DNA of 64,000 nt from positions 1 to 64,000 of the forward strand of contig LJSF01000022.1 in the NCBI GenBank assembly GCA_001314655.1, read 5' to 3'. The stretch is from Rhodobacteraceae bacterium HLUCCA08. Lineage in GTDB: Bacteria; Pseudomonadota; Alphaproteobacteria; Rhodobacterales; Rhodobacteraceae. The notes below the pieces were generated by a model. The model did not search any database. It saw only the letters and a list, made by a program, of their open reading frames with translations, and was not told the origin of the DNA. How positions within the stretch are numbered: the stretch's first letter is position 1; each line of letters begins with the position of its first letter. Positions 8,696-17,045 of the stretch are shown here, piece after piece. The position numbers and the translations under genes were made by a program.

Positions 8696-10042
8696 TCAGG
8701 CCGGCCGGCTGCCGGCCCAGTCGGGGTGCAGATCGTCGATATGATAGGAATGCACATGCCGGTTCCGTGGCCCCCGGGCCGGCGCGTCGTGCAGATGCGG
8801 GTGGGTCGCGGGCAGGTCGGGATGGTCATGCGCGCGTTCGAGCGGATCGGTCGCGGGCCAGACCCGGGCGGCCAGCGCCGCCAGGCCCAGGCTCAGCACC
8901 GACAGGATCAGCAGCGCCGGTTCCAGCCCCGCCCATGCCGCCAGTAGCCCGGCCAGAGGATAGGCGACAAGCCAGCCCGCATGCGACACCGAGAATTGCG
9001 CGGCAAAGACCGCCGGCCGATCCGCGGCCCGGGCCGACCGGGCCAGAACCAGCCCCCCCGGGGTCAGCACCAGCGAGGCCGCAAGCCCGAACCCGACCCA
9101 CAGGCTCATGTAACCGGCATGGCCCAGCGGCAGCGTGATCCCCAGCCCGACCAGCGCGTGCAGCAGCACGCCGGCGATCATCACCCGACGCTCGTCCAGC
9201 CGTTCGACCAGGCGCGGCACGACGAGCGCGCCGATCGCGGCGCCCAGCCCGTAAAAGGCCATCAGGATCGGGTAATGGGCCTCGGCATCGCCCAGCCGGG
9301 CGCTTGCCAGCACGACCGAATTGACCAGCACCCAGGCCATGCTCAGCGACAGGGCGACGTTCAGCACGAACAGCCCGCGCAACCGCGGCGTCTTGCGGTA
9401 GATGGTCAGACCTTTGACGGCCCGGCGCAGGAACGGCCCCTTGCGCGCCTCCGGCCGGCCGGCCGGGAACCGGGTCGCCACCAGGGCGGCGACGGATCCG
9501 GCAAAGGCCAGCGCGGCGACCCAGAACAGGAACTGCGCCGCGATCACCTGCAGGACCAGTGCCGCGATCACCGGGCTGAGCACGGCTTCGAGCGTATAGG
9601 CGATCCGCGACCAGACCAGGGCACGGCCATAGACCCGCTCCTCGGGCAGCAGATCCGGGATCACCGACTGGAACAGCGGCGTGAAACCGGCCGAGAGCGC
9701 GAAGAACGCCAGCGCCAGAAGCGCGATCTGCCAGGTCTGCGTCGCGAAGGCCATCGGCAGCAGCAATGCCATGCGGCCAAGGTCGAGCCCGATCATCACC
9801 GGCTTGCGCGGCCGGCCGGCGACCAGCGCCTCGGCCAGCGGCGCGATGCCGACATAGGCGACCATCTTGACCGCCAGCAGAAAGCCCAGGATCTGCCCGG
9901 CCGCCACGGCGCCGCCGATCCGGTAGGCCGCCAGCGACATCGCCACGGTCATCAGCCCGATCGCCAGCAACGACAACACCTGCGCCGCGAACAAGGTCCG
10001 GAAGGCGGGGGTGCTGATCGGGCTGATCCGGATCTGGGTCAT
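8696..10042 (-). CDS. MFS transporter with histidine-rich C-terminal tail
   Basis: A 448-residue major-facilitator protein with about 12 membrane helices and an Arg/Lys-rich central loop (RRAVKGLTIYRKTPRLRG). After the last helix (about residue 400) comes an unusual hydrophilic tail of about 45 residues with many His and Asp residues: AHDHPDLPATHPHLHD, then NRHVHSYHIDDLHPDW. The tail could bind a metal ion. The gene overlaps the aminotransferase gene by 4 nt and belongs to the same operon. Export of a pathway product or of a metal is possible; direction and cargo are not visible. Confidence 0.85.
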   Translation of the reverse strand: MTQIRISPISTPAFRTLFAAQVLSLLAIGLMTVAMSLAAYRIGGAVAAGQILGFLLAVKMVAYVGIAPLAEALVAGRPRKPVMIGLDLGRMALLLPMAFATQTWQIALLALAFFALSAGFTPLFQSVIPDLLPEERVYGRALVWSRIAYTLEAVLSPVIAALVLQVIAAQFLFWVAALAFAGSVAALVATRFPAGRPEARKGPFLRRAVKGLTIYRKTPRLRGLFVLNVALSLSMAWVLVNSVVLASARLGDAEAHYPILMAFYGLGAAIGALVVPRLVERLDERRVMIAGVLLHALVGLGITLPLGHAGYMSLWVGFGLAASLVLTPGGLVLARSARAADRPAVFAAQFSVSHAGWLVAYPLAGLLAAWAGLEPALLILSVLSLGLAALAARVWPATDPLERAHDHPDLPATHPHLHDAPARGPRNRHVHSYHIDDLHPDWAGSRPA

Positions 10043-11499
10043 GTGGCCAGGAAATCCTCCGGGGCGCGCTGGCTGTTGAAACGGGCGGTACCGGTATCGA
10101 CACGGTAGTCACACAGATAGTCTGGGGCGATCCGCGCCAGACTGTCCACCGCCTGCACGATCAAATCCGCCTTGTCGTCGGACATCAATGCCGAAAAGTT
10201 CAACCGGACCCAGCCCGGCTTGGCGGTTTCCTCGCCCCGGTCCAGCGCGGCGAGGGTCGCGTCCGAGTCGGCCCGGCCCAGCCCCAGCAACCGGTGGCCA
10301 TAGGGCCCGGCGCAGGCGCATCCGCCACGGGCCTGCACGCCGGCCAGATCGCTCAGCAGCCGGGTGAAGAACTGGTGATGGACATGGCCTCCGGCCCCGT
10401 CGCGCACCCGGAACGAAAAGATCGGCAGCGCCCGGGCGTCGGTCGGGCCCAGCAGGTCGATCCGCTCGTTGCGGGTCCAGACCGACAAGGCCCGCTGCCG
10501 CAATGCCGCGTGGCGGCGGTCGAGCCAGTCCTGGCCCAGCGCCTCCTTGACCAGCATCGCCAGGGCGACGCGGATGTCGCCGGTCACGTTCGGCGTGCCG
10601 CCCTCTTCGCGGGCCGACAGGCTGTCGGAATAGACATGCCCCCAGGGCGACACGTAGCTGACCGTGCCGCCTCCGGGCAGGGTCGGCGTGGCCCGGCGGG
10701 CGATGGCGTCGCGGATGATCGCGACGCCGCTGGCGCCCGGGCCGCCGGGAAACTTGTGCGGCGAAAACACGATCGCGTCCTTCTGCGCATCGGTCCCGGC
10801 CTTCATGTCCATCTCGCAATAGGGGCCGGCGCAGCCGTAATCCCAGATCGCCAGCGCCCCTTGGGCGCGCAAAAGCCGGGTCACCGCATCGACATCGGTC
10901 AGGATGCCGGTGACGTTCGACGCGGCCGAGAAGGTTCCGACGATCAGGTCGGCCTGCGCGGCACCGTCCAGCACCCGCTCCAGGTGGTCCAGGTCGACGC
11001 CGCCGCCCGCGGCCTCGTCGATCTCGATCACCTCGGCACCGGTCTCGCGCCAGGGCAGGATGTTCGAATGATGCTCGTAAGGGCCGGTCAGCACGACAAT
11101 GCGCCTGCCCCGGTCGACCTGCCCGCGCAGGTCCAGCAAGCCGGCGATCCGGTTCAGCCCGGCGGTGGACCCCGCCCCGGCGAACACCACGCTCATGCCC
11201 GGGCCGGCGCCGGTCAGGCGGGCGATCTCGCTGCGCGCGGCCTCGCGCAGGCGGGTCATGTAGGCGCCGCAGAACGAGGCCTGGGTATGGGTGTTGGCGT
11301 AATAGGGCAGAACGCTGTCGCGGATGAAATCCTCGACCTGCGCCAGGGCACGCCCCGAGGCGACGTAATCGGCATAGATCAGCGGCTGCGGACCATAGGG
11401 CCCGTCGATCCTGACATCCTCGCCGATCAATCCGGCCCGGATCCGTTCGGGCAGGTCGGCGCCGGTCAATGCGGTCTTGAACATGTCCAGAGCTGTCAT
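10039..11499 (-). CDS. class V aminotransferase / cysteine-desulfurase-like PLP enzyme
   Basis: A 486-residue PLP-dependent fold-type I enzyme. Lys249 in FSPHKFPGG is the probable Schiff-base lysine, Asp220 in WDYGCAGP would bind the pyridine nitrogen, and GPYEHHSNILPW carries the His residues that stack on PLP in the NifS/SufS group. The ATG at 11497-11499 has GGGGGAG directly upstream; an upstream start at 11541 was rejected for lack of a ribosome-binding site. It is the first gene of the ten-gene leftward operon, divergent from an Lrp-type regulator. Beta-elimination or desulfuration of an amino substrate is possible, but the reaction is not known. Confidence 0.85.
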   Translation of the reverse strand: MTALDMFKTALTGADLPERIRAGLIGEDVRIDGPYGPQPLIYADYVASGRALAQVEDFIRDSVLPYYANTHTQASFCGAYMTRLREAARSEIARLTGAGPGMSVVFAGAGSTAGLNRIAGLLDLRGQVDRGRRIVVLTGPYEHHSNILPWRETGAEVIEIDEAAGGGVDLDHLERVLDGAAQADLIVGTFSAASNVTGILTDVDAVTRLLRAQGALAIWDYGCAGPYCEMDMKAGTDAQKDAIVFSPHKFPGGPGASGVAIIRDAIARRATPTLPGGGTVSYVSPWGHVYSDSLSAREEGGTPNVTGDIRVALAMLVKEALGQDWLDRRHAALRQRALSVWTRNERIDLLGPTDARALPIFSFRVRDGAGGHVHHQFFTRLLSDLAGVQARGGCACAGPYGHRLLGLGRADSDATLAALDRGEETAKPGWVRLNFSALMSDDKADLIVQAVDSLARIAPDYLCDYRVDTGTARFNSQRAPEDFLAT

Positions 11500-11527
11500 C
11501 GCTCCCCCAGGGATATTCGGGAGGAGT

Positions 11528-11541
11528 GTGACGCAATTCAC
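11528..11541. promoter_or_regulatory. candidate Lrp-type operator in the divergent promoter region
   Basis: GTGACGCAATTCAC has inverted 4-bp ends (GTGA/TCAC) around an AT-richer core. It lies in the 72-bp gap between the aminotransferase and regulator genes, next to an AT-rich tract (AAATTTTTTCACATATTTTT) of the kind Lrp/AsnC proteins prefer. This is a weak match to a degenerate class of sites. Confidence 0.3.
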
Positions 11542-11571
11542 GTAAATTTTTTCACATATTTTTGAGGTTGC

Positions 11572-12066
11572 ATGCTCACTTTCGGGTCATATGATCGACA
11601 CATGGCCGAAAAACTCGATCATTTCGACTACCGTATCCTGGAAGAGCTTCAGCGCGATGCGGGCCAGTCCCAACGGGCGCTGGCCGACAGGGTCGGGCTG
11701 TCGCAGAACGCCTGCTGGCGCCGGCTCAAGGCGCTGGAGGCCTCGGGGGTGATCCTGGGCCGCACCGTGGTGATCGACCGCGAACGGCTGGGCGCCGGCT
11801 TCGTGGTGTTTTCACTGGTCAAGACGCGGCACCATTCGGCGGATTGGCTGCGGCGGTTCCGCAAACATGTCTCGGCCATCCCCGAGGTCATCGACTTCTT
11901 CCGGATCGGCGGCGAATACGATTACCTGCTGAAGATCGTCGTCGGCAACATGTCGGGCTATGACCAGGTCTACAAGCGCCTGATCGAGGATATCGAGCTC
12001 GAGACGGTCACGTCGCTTTTCGCCATGGAAGCGATCGAGGAACAGCGGCCGATCCCGCTTGGGTGA
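11572..12066 (+). CDS. Lrp/AsnC family transcriptional regulator
   Basis: A 164-residue regulator. The N-terminal winged helix-turn-helix runs from DYRILEELQRDAGQS through LADRVGLSQNACWRRLKALE, and the C-terminal RAM (effector-sensing) domain contains the usual GEYDYLLKIV. The ATG at 11572 has GAGG 5 nt upstream; an alternative ATG at 11602 would give the more usual Lrp N-terminus (MAEKLDHFDYRIL) but has no ribosome-binding site. It is divergent from the aminotransferase-to-Pot operon and most likely controls it in response to an amino compound. Confidence 0.9.
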   Translation: MLTFGSYDRHMAEKLDHFDYRILEELQRDAGQSQRALADRVGLSQNACWRRLKALEASGVILGRTVVIDRERLGAGFVVFSLVKTRHHSADWLRRFRKHVSAIPEVIDFFRIGGEYDYLLKIVVGNMSGYDQVYKRLIEDIELETVTSLFAMEAIEEQRPIPLG

Positions 12067-12089
12067 CCGGCGCGCGCGTCAGCGCCAGC

Positions 12090-13136
12090 TCAGCACCAGC
12101 TCAGCACCACCTTGCCCGCCGCCCCGGATTTCATCGCCGCAAAGCCGTCGCGGAACCGCTCGGCCGGCATCCGGTGGGTGATCACCCGGCCCACGTCCAG
12201 CCCGTTCTGCAGCATCGCGATCATCTTGTACCAGGTCTCGAACATCTCGCGGCCATAGACGCCCTTGATGGTGATCGCCTTGAACACGATGCGCGACCAG
12301 TCCACCGGCGACTTGCCCGGCGGAATGCCCAGCAGCGCGATCTTGCCGCCCATGATCAGGCTGTCGACCATCTGGTCCAGCGCCTGCTGGCTGCCGGACA
12401 TTTCCAGACCCACGTCGAAGCCCTGTTTCATGCCCAGTTCGTCGATCACGCCGCGCAGGTCCTCTCGGGTCACGTCCACCGTGCGCACGGCCGGGCAGAC
12501 ATGCTGCGCCAGCTCCAGCCGGCCCGGGTTGATGTCGGTGATCACAACGTGGCGCGCCCCGGCATGGCGCGCCACCGCCGCCGCCATGATCCCGATCGGC
12601 CCGGCGCCGGTGATCAGCACGTCCTCTCCCAGCAGATCGAAGCTGAGCGCCGTATGCACCGCATTGCCCAGCGGATCGAGGATCGCGCCGATCTCGTCCG
12701 GGATATCGTCGGGCAAAGGCACCACGTTGAAGGCGGGCAGGCGCAGATATTCGGCAAAGGCGCCCTGCACGTTCACCCCGATGCCGCGCGTGCCGGGGTC
12801 CAGGTGGAACCGGCCCGACCGGCTTTGCCGGCTGTCGGTGCCCACCACATGGCCCTCGCCCGAACAGCGCTGCCCGACGCTCAGCCCGGTGACGTTGCGG
12901 CCGATCTCGACGATCTCTCCGGCGAATTCGTGGCCGGTGATCAGCGGCACCGGCACCGTCGCCGCCGCCCAGTCGTCCCAGTTCCAGATATGGATGTCGG
13001 TGCCGCAGATGCCGGTGGCGTTGATGCGGATCAGCACCTCGTCCGGGCCGATTTCGGGGACCGGGGCCTGCACCCGCCACAGCCCTTCCTCCGGGCGCGA
13101 TTTTTCAAGCGCGGTCATCGTGTCGGGCCGGGTCAT
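12090..13136 (-). CDS. tdh: L-threonine 3-dehydrogenase, variant without structural-zinc cysteines
   Basis: A 348-residue zinc-type alcohol dehydrogenase family enzyme oxidising L-threonine to 2-amino-3-ketobutyrate with NAD+. It follows E. coli Tdh closely: [11 protein letters not shown] with catalytic-zinc Cys44, GHE at 68-70, [38 protein letters not shown] for the NAD domain (landmark only), and [13 protein letters not shown]. In E. coli four cysteines hold a second, structural zinc; here the equivalent positions are Gly99, Ser102, Ser105 and Asp113 ([10 protein letters not shown]...HLD). The gene overlaps kbl by 4 nt and has GGGGGTGAT as its ribosome-binding site. An 11-bp tandem duplication lies at its stop codon. 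Confidence 0.93.
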   Translation of the reverse strand: MTRPDTMTALEKSRPEEGLWRVQAPVPEIGPDEVLIRINATGICGTDIHIWNWDDWAAATVPVPLITGHEFAGEIVEIGRNVTGLSVGQRCSGEGHVVGTDSRQSRSGRFHLDPGTRGIGVNVQGAFAEYLRLPAFNVVPLPDDIPDEIGAILDPLGNAVHTALSFDLLGEDVLITGAGPIGIMAAAVARHAGARHVVITDINPGRLELAQHVCPAVRTVDVTREDLRGVIDELGMKQGFDVGLEMSGSQQALDQMVDSLIMGGKIALLGIPPGKSPVDWSRIVFKAITIKGVYGREMFETWYKMIAMLQNGLDVGRVITHRMPAERFRDGFAAMKSGAAGKVVLSWC

Positions 13137-14320
13137 CGGATCACCCCCAAAGCACGGCCGACCGTGCCGAAGGCGTCCAGGGCCCGGTCCAGCTGCGCTT
13201 TCGTCAGCGCCGCGTTCATCTGGGTCCGGATCCGCGCCTTGCCATGCGGCACCACCGGGTAGAAAAAGCCCGAAACATGCACCCCCTGCTCGAACAGCCC
13301 CGCCGCCATCCGCTGGGCCAGCGGCGCGTCGCCCAGCATCACCGGGATGATGGGGTGTTCCCCGGGCAGCAGGTCAAAGCCCAGATCGGCCAACCCCTTG
13401 CGCCAATAGGCGGCATTCTCGAACAGCCGCGCCCGCGCCTCGGCGCCGGCCTCGACCAGGCGCAGCGCCGCCAGCCCCGCGGCGACGATCGAGGGCGGCA
13501 GCGCGTTGGAGAACAGGTAGGGCCGCGACCGCTGGCGCAGCAGGTCGATCACCGGTTGCGGGCCGGCGACATAGCCGCCCATCGCGCCGCCCAGCGCCTT
13601 GCCCAGCGTGCCGGTCAGGATGTCCACCTCGAGGCCGAAATGGTCCGGCGTTCCGGCCCCCCGCGGGCCCATGAAGCCGGTGGCATGGCAATCGTCGACC
13701 ATGACGATCGCGTCATGCGCCCGGGCCAGGCGGGTGATCTCGGGCAGATTGGCCAGGTAGCCGTCCATCGAAAACACGCCGTCGGTGGCGATCATCACAT
13801 GCCGCGCGCCGGCGGCCCGGGCCTGTTTCAGCCGCGCCTCCAGATCGGCCATGTCGTTGTTGGCGTAGCGATGGCGCGCCGCCTTGCACAGCCGGATCCC
13901 GTCGATGATCGAGGCATGGTTCAGACTGTCGGACACGATCGCGTCCTCGGGGCCCAGAAGCGGTTCGAACAGGCCGCCATTGGCGTCGAAACAGGCCGCG
14001 AACAGGATCGCGTCCTCCTTGTTCAGGAAGGCGGCCAGGCTGCGTTCCAGCGCCCGGTGCAGATCCTGCGTGCCGCAGATGAACCGGACCGAGGCCATGC
14101 CGAACCCCTTGTCGTCCATCACCGCGCAGGCGGCGCGGACCAGATCCGGGTGATCGGCGAGGCCCAGGTAATTGTTGGCACACAGGTTGATCGCGGTGCG
14201 GCCGTCGATCGTGATCTCGGCCGCCTGGGCCGAGGTGATCAGCCGTTCGCGCTTCAAAAGGCCCTCGGCCTCGATCCCCGCCAGCGTGGTTTTCAGATCG
14301 GCGATGAAAGGGTCGGTCAT
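13133..14320 (-). CDS. kbl: glycine C-acetyltransferase (2-amino-3-ketobutyrate CoA ligase)
   Basis: A 395-residue PLP enzyme (E. coli Kbl is 398), cleaving 2-amino-3-ketobutyrate with CoA to glycine and acetyl-CoA. Landmarks are [33 protein letters not shown], the [13 protein letters not shown] segment with the PLP-binding Asp and His, and the Schiff-base lysine in [15 protein letters not shown]. The start at 14320 has AAAGGAG at good spacing; an upstream ATG at 14359 is out of place. It is the first gene of the kbl-tdh threonine-degradation pair, downstream of an XRE-cupin regulator that may control it. Confidence 0.95.
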   Translation of the reverse strand: MTDPFIADLKTTLAGIEAEGLLKRERLITSAQAAEITIDGRTAINLCANNYLGLADHPDLVRAACAVMDDKGFGMASVRFICGTQDLHRALERSLAAFLNKEDAILFAACFDANGGLFEPLLGPEDAIVSDSLNHASIIDGIRLCKAARHRYANNDMADLEARLKQARAAGARHVMIATDGVFSMDGYLANLPEITRLARAHDAIVMVDDCHATGFMGPRGAGTPDHFGLEVDILTGTLGKALGGAMGGYVAGPQPVIDLLRQRSRPYLFSNALPPSIVAAGLAALRLVEAGAEARARLFENAAYWRKGLADLGFDLLPGEHPIIPVMLGDAPLAQRMAAGLFEQGVHVSGFFYPVVPHGKARIRTQMNAALTKAQLDRALDAFGTVGRALGVIR

Positions 14321-14417
14321 CGGATGGCTCCTTTGCGGTGCTGGCCGCATTTCTGCCATAACGGATGAATTTCCGCAATCACGGATTCCAGCGTGGCGGA
14401 GTTCCGTCCGTCAGACG

Positions 14418-14975
14418 TCACCCGCCCTTGACCACGAGGAACGCCCGCGCCGCCCCTTCGGCCTGCAGGCAATGCGGGACATCCGCGGCGTAGCGCGCGG
14501 TTTCGCCGGCCTCGACCCGTTCCCTCCCCTCGCCGCTGGTCACGATGATCGCGCCCTCGATCACCGTCAGGTTCTCCTGGGTGCCATGCCCGTGCGGCGC
14601 CGATGCAAGCCGCCCGTTCTCGGCGAAGCGCAGGTCGTAGACTTCGTGCGTGCCGGCGTCTTCGGGCGGCGACAGGATGCGGATCGCGCAGCCGGTTCCG
14701 TGGTTCTCGATCGTCGGAACATCCTGCGCGCGCAGCACCTCGACCGGGCGTGGCGGCTGGTCGTCCAGCAGACCGGCGAAATCCACCTGCAGGGCGCGCG
14801 TCAGGTTCCACAGCGTCGACACCGTGGGCGAGGAATTGCCGCGTTCGATCTGGCTGACCATGCTGCGCGACACGCCCGACAGCCGGGCCACCGCATCCAG
14901 CGACAGGCCCCTTGCCTGGCGCGCCTTTCTCAGACGCTCCGGCAGCAGTGACAGGATCGAGTCGGCGTTCTCCAT
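14418..14975 (-). CDS. XRE family regulator with C-terminal cupin domain
   Basis: A 185-residue regulator. The N-terminal helix-turn-helix (residues about 10-66) includes RGLSLDAVARLSGVSRSMVSQIERG, and the C-terminal cupin (about 100-182) includes the metal-site-like HGHGTQENLTVIEG. Such proteins sense small molecules through the cupin. It lies about 100 bp upstream of kbl-tdh on the same strand and could be co-transcribed with them or control them. The start is the ATG at 14973-14975; no strong ribosome-binding site is seen, and the only upstream in-frame start is a TTG at 14996. Confidence 0.88.
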   Translation of the reverse strand: MENADSILSLLPERLRKARQARGLSLDAVARLSGVSRSMVSQIERGNSSPTVSTLWNLTRALQVDFAGLLDDQPPRPVEVLRAQDVPTIENHGTGCAIRILSPPEDAGTHEVYDLRFAENGRLASAPHGHGTQENLTVIEGAIIVTSGEGRERVEAGETARYAADVPHCLQAEGAARAFLVVKGG

Positions 14976-14979
14976 TATC

Positions 14980-14996
14980 TTGGAACCTAGGACCAA
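14980..14996. promoter_or_regulatory. candidate operator just upstream of the XRE-cupin gene
   Basis: TTGGAACCTAGGACCAA has TTGG/CCAA ends and a CCTAGG palindrome inside. It ends 4 nt before the regulator start codon, where an autorepressor could sit. Only one copy was noticed, so this rests on symmetry and position alone. Confidence 0.35.
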
Positions 14997-15051
14997 GGCG
15001 GCGTGAATGCAGCAGGAAAATGCACCCTTCCCGGCCCGCCGCCGGGCCGGT

Positions 15052-15459
15052 TCAGGGCGCGCGCCACAGCCGGCCGCGCTGCCACACCGGGGTCAGAAGC
15101 GCCTGGTCCCCGGCCGTCAGCCCGACCGAGGCGTCGCGCGCCTCCTGGCCCGGATAGCCGATGGCATGGCGGACCTGCGGCGCCATGAAATAGGCGTTGC
15201 CCACCGCAACCGCGAGCGCCTCGAACCCGTCCCGGTCCGCCTGCGCGGCGGCGTCGAGCCCGGCCATGTCGGCGACATCGCGCGCCGCCGCACAGAACCG
15301 CCCGAGCGGCCCCGACAGCTGCGGCGCATGGGCCAGCACCCGGTCCAGCGGCGCGCCCTGCAGCGAAATCCGCGCGGCCGAGGGCATGCCGGCCCCGCCC
15401 GGCACCATCAGCGCGGCCAGGCGCGCCAGGGTCGCGCGATCTTCGGCCGTCAGGGTCAT
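15052..15459 (-). CDS. gluconate 2-dehydrogenase subunit 3-like small protein
   Basis: A 135-residue protein opening LTAEDRATLARLAALMVPGG, which matches the small-subunit family that accompanies GMC flavoproteins such as gluconate 2-dehydrogenase and fructose dehydrogenase, and containing AVGNAYFMAPQVRHAIGYPG in its second half. Family members usually start with a Tat signal and are periplasmic; this one has none, so a cytoplasmic complex is likely. It overlaps the GMC gene by 4 nt and is the last gene of the leftward LacI-controlled operon. It probably stabilises the GMC subunit. Confidence 0.7.
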   Translation of the reverse strand: MTLTAEDRATLARLAALMVPGGAGMPSAARISLQGAPLDRVLAHAPQLSGPLGRFCAAARDVADMAGLDAAAQADRDGFEALAVAVGNAYFMAPQVRHAIGYPGQEARDASVGLTAGDQALLTPVWQRGRLWRAP

Positions 15460-17045
15460 GCCACCTCCAGCCCGGCCCGGGTGTCGATCAGGTTCAGGAC
15501 CGAGCGCGCGGCCACGGCCATGATCGTCGCGGTCGGGTTCATCCCCGAAGAGGTCGGAAAGGTGCTGCCATCCATGACATGGAGGTTCGGCACGTCATGG
15601 CAGCGGCCATATTCGTCGGTCACGCTGGTTTCGGGATCGGCGCCCATCACGGCGGTGCCCATCAGGTGCCAGCCGCAATCGCGGATCAGGCGGGTTTCGG
15701 CGATCTCGACCGCGCCCGCGGCCTGCATCGCCTCGCGGGCGCGGGCGACGTGGAAATCGAGCATCCGGCGGGTATTGTCCGACACCCGATACGCGATCCG
15801 TGGCGCCGGCAGGCCGTCGCTATCGGTCAGGTCGTCGGCCAGGCGGACGCGGTTGTCGGGATCGGGCAGGTCCTCGCCGATGATGCCCCATTCGAAGGAC
15901 CGTCCGAAACTGGCCCGGGTGCGGGCATGAAAGGCCGGCCCCCAGGCGTCGGTCAGCGGCCCGTTGCCATAGCCGGCGCGAAACCCCTGGGGGCCGCCGG
16001 CGGGCATGCAGTTCCACTTGGCCCCCCGCAAGAAGCCCCGGCTGGCATCGGTTTCGTAGAATTCGCACGAGGTCAGGATCTGCCCGGCCGGGCCGACCCA
16101 GCTTTCGAGGTCGTCGTCGAAACGGCCCGCCACGGTGGCGAAGGGATGCATCATCAGCCGCCGTCCGACCAGGCCCGAGCGGTTGGCCAGCCCCGAGGCC
16201 AGCAGCAGACGCGGCGTGCCGACCCCGTTGGCGCACAGGATCACCACATCGGCGGCCAACCGGTGCCGCGCGCCCTGCCGGTCGACCCAGATCACGCCGC
16301 TGGCCCGGCCCTGCGCGTCGGTTTCGATCCGCACGACACGGGCGCCGGTCAGCAGCCGCGCGCCGCGGGCCAGGGCATCGGGCCAATGGGTCCGGTCGGG
16401 CGTCGCCTTTGCGCCATCGGAACAGCCGGTGCCGCAGGTGCCGCGCAGCACGCAAGGCTGCAGCCGCCGCCAGGGCCGCGACGGGATCGCGTTGGAACCG
16501 GGCCACCAATGCCAGCCCAGCCGGTTCATCCCCGCCGCCGCCCGGCGCCCGACCCGCCCGATCGGCAGCGCCGGCAGCGGGGTCGGCGCGCCGTCGGGAT
16601 AGGCCGGGTTGCCGTCTTCGCCCGACACGCCCATCGCCTCTTCGACATAGGCATAGAACGGGGCCAGGTCGTCATAGCCGAAGGGCCAGTCCTCGGCCAC
16701 GCCGTCCAGGCTGCGGACCCGGAAATCCGACGGCATGAACCGCATCCAATGCGCGCCATAGATCAGCGCCGCCCCCCCGACCCCGGCGAACATCAGCGGG
16801 TTGACGTCCGACGCGGCGGTGTCGATCGGGTAATCCTCTGGCCGGCCGCGGATGTTCGGGTTCGGGTGCCATTGCTTCAGCTGGGTCAGTTCCCATTCCG
16901 GGCGCGCGCCGTCGAATGCCTCGGCCGGGACCCAGTCGCCCTGTTCCAGCACGGTCACGCCGATGCCCGCGGAAACCAGTTCCAACGCGGCCACCGCCCC
17001 CGACGGGCCGGAGCCGACGATGGCGACCTCGGTCCGGTCGGTCAC
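15456..17045 (-). CDS. GMC family oxidoreductase (gluconate 2-dehydrogenase large-subunit type)
   Basis: A 529-residue FAD enzyme. The FAD motif VGSGPSGAVAALEL is at the N-terminus, GVGGAALIYGAHWMRF follows, and the C-terminal active-site region has CGWHLMGTAVMG (catalytic His) and TSSGMNPTATIM (Asn). The CVLRGTCGTGCSDGAK cluster of cysteines is like that of gluconate 2-dehydrogenases. The GTG at 17043-17045 overlaps the Rieske gene by 4 nt; an upstream extension lies inside that gene. No export signal is present. It likely oxidises a hydroxyl of a sugar or cyclitol, passing electrons to a partner, perhaps the adjacent Rieske protein. Confidence 0.85.
   Translation of the reverse strand: MTDRTEVAIVGSGPSGAVAALELVSAGIGVTVLEQGDWVPAEAFDGARPEWELTQLKQWHPNPNIRGRPEDYPIDTAASDVNPLMFAGVGGAALIYGAHWMRFMPSDFRVRSLDGVAEDWPFGYDDLAPFYAYVEEAMGVSGEDGNPAYPDGAPTPLPALPIGRVGRRAAAGMNRLGWHWWPGSNAIPSRPWRRLQPCVLRGTCGTGCSDGAKATPDRTHWPDALARGARLLTGARVVRIETDAQGRASGVIWVDRQGARHRLAADVVILCANGVGTPRLLLASGLANRSGLVGRRLMMHPFATVAGRFDDDLESWVGPAGQILTSCEFYETDASRGFLRGAKWNCMPAGGPQGFRAGYGNGPLTDAWGPAFHARTRASFGRSFEWGIIGEDLPDPDNRVRLADDLTDSDGLPAPRIAYRVSDNTRRMLDFHVARAREAMQAAGAVEIAETRLIRDCGWHLMGTAVMGADPETSVTDEYGRCHDVPNLHVMDGSTFPTSSGMNPTATIMAVAARSVLNLIDTRAGLEVA

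Noticed and set aside
8658-8829. Longer N-terminus for the flavin monooxygenase gene
   Set aside because: The extension overlaps the His-rich tail of the MFS gene in another frame and has no ribosome-binding site, while AAAGGA stands before the ATG at 8658.
11602-12066. Shorter start for the Lrp-type regulator (MAEKLDHFDYRIL)
   Set aside because: It matches the usual Lrp N-terminus but has no ribosome-binding site, whereas the ATG at 11572 has GAGG at 5 nt; kept as an alternative in the feature text.
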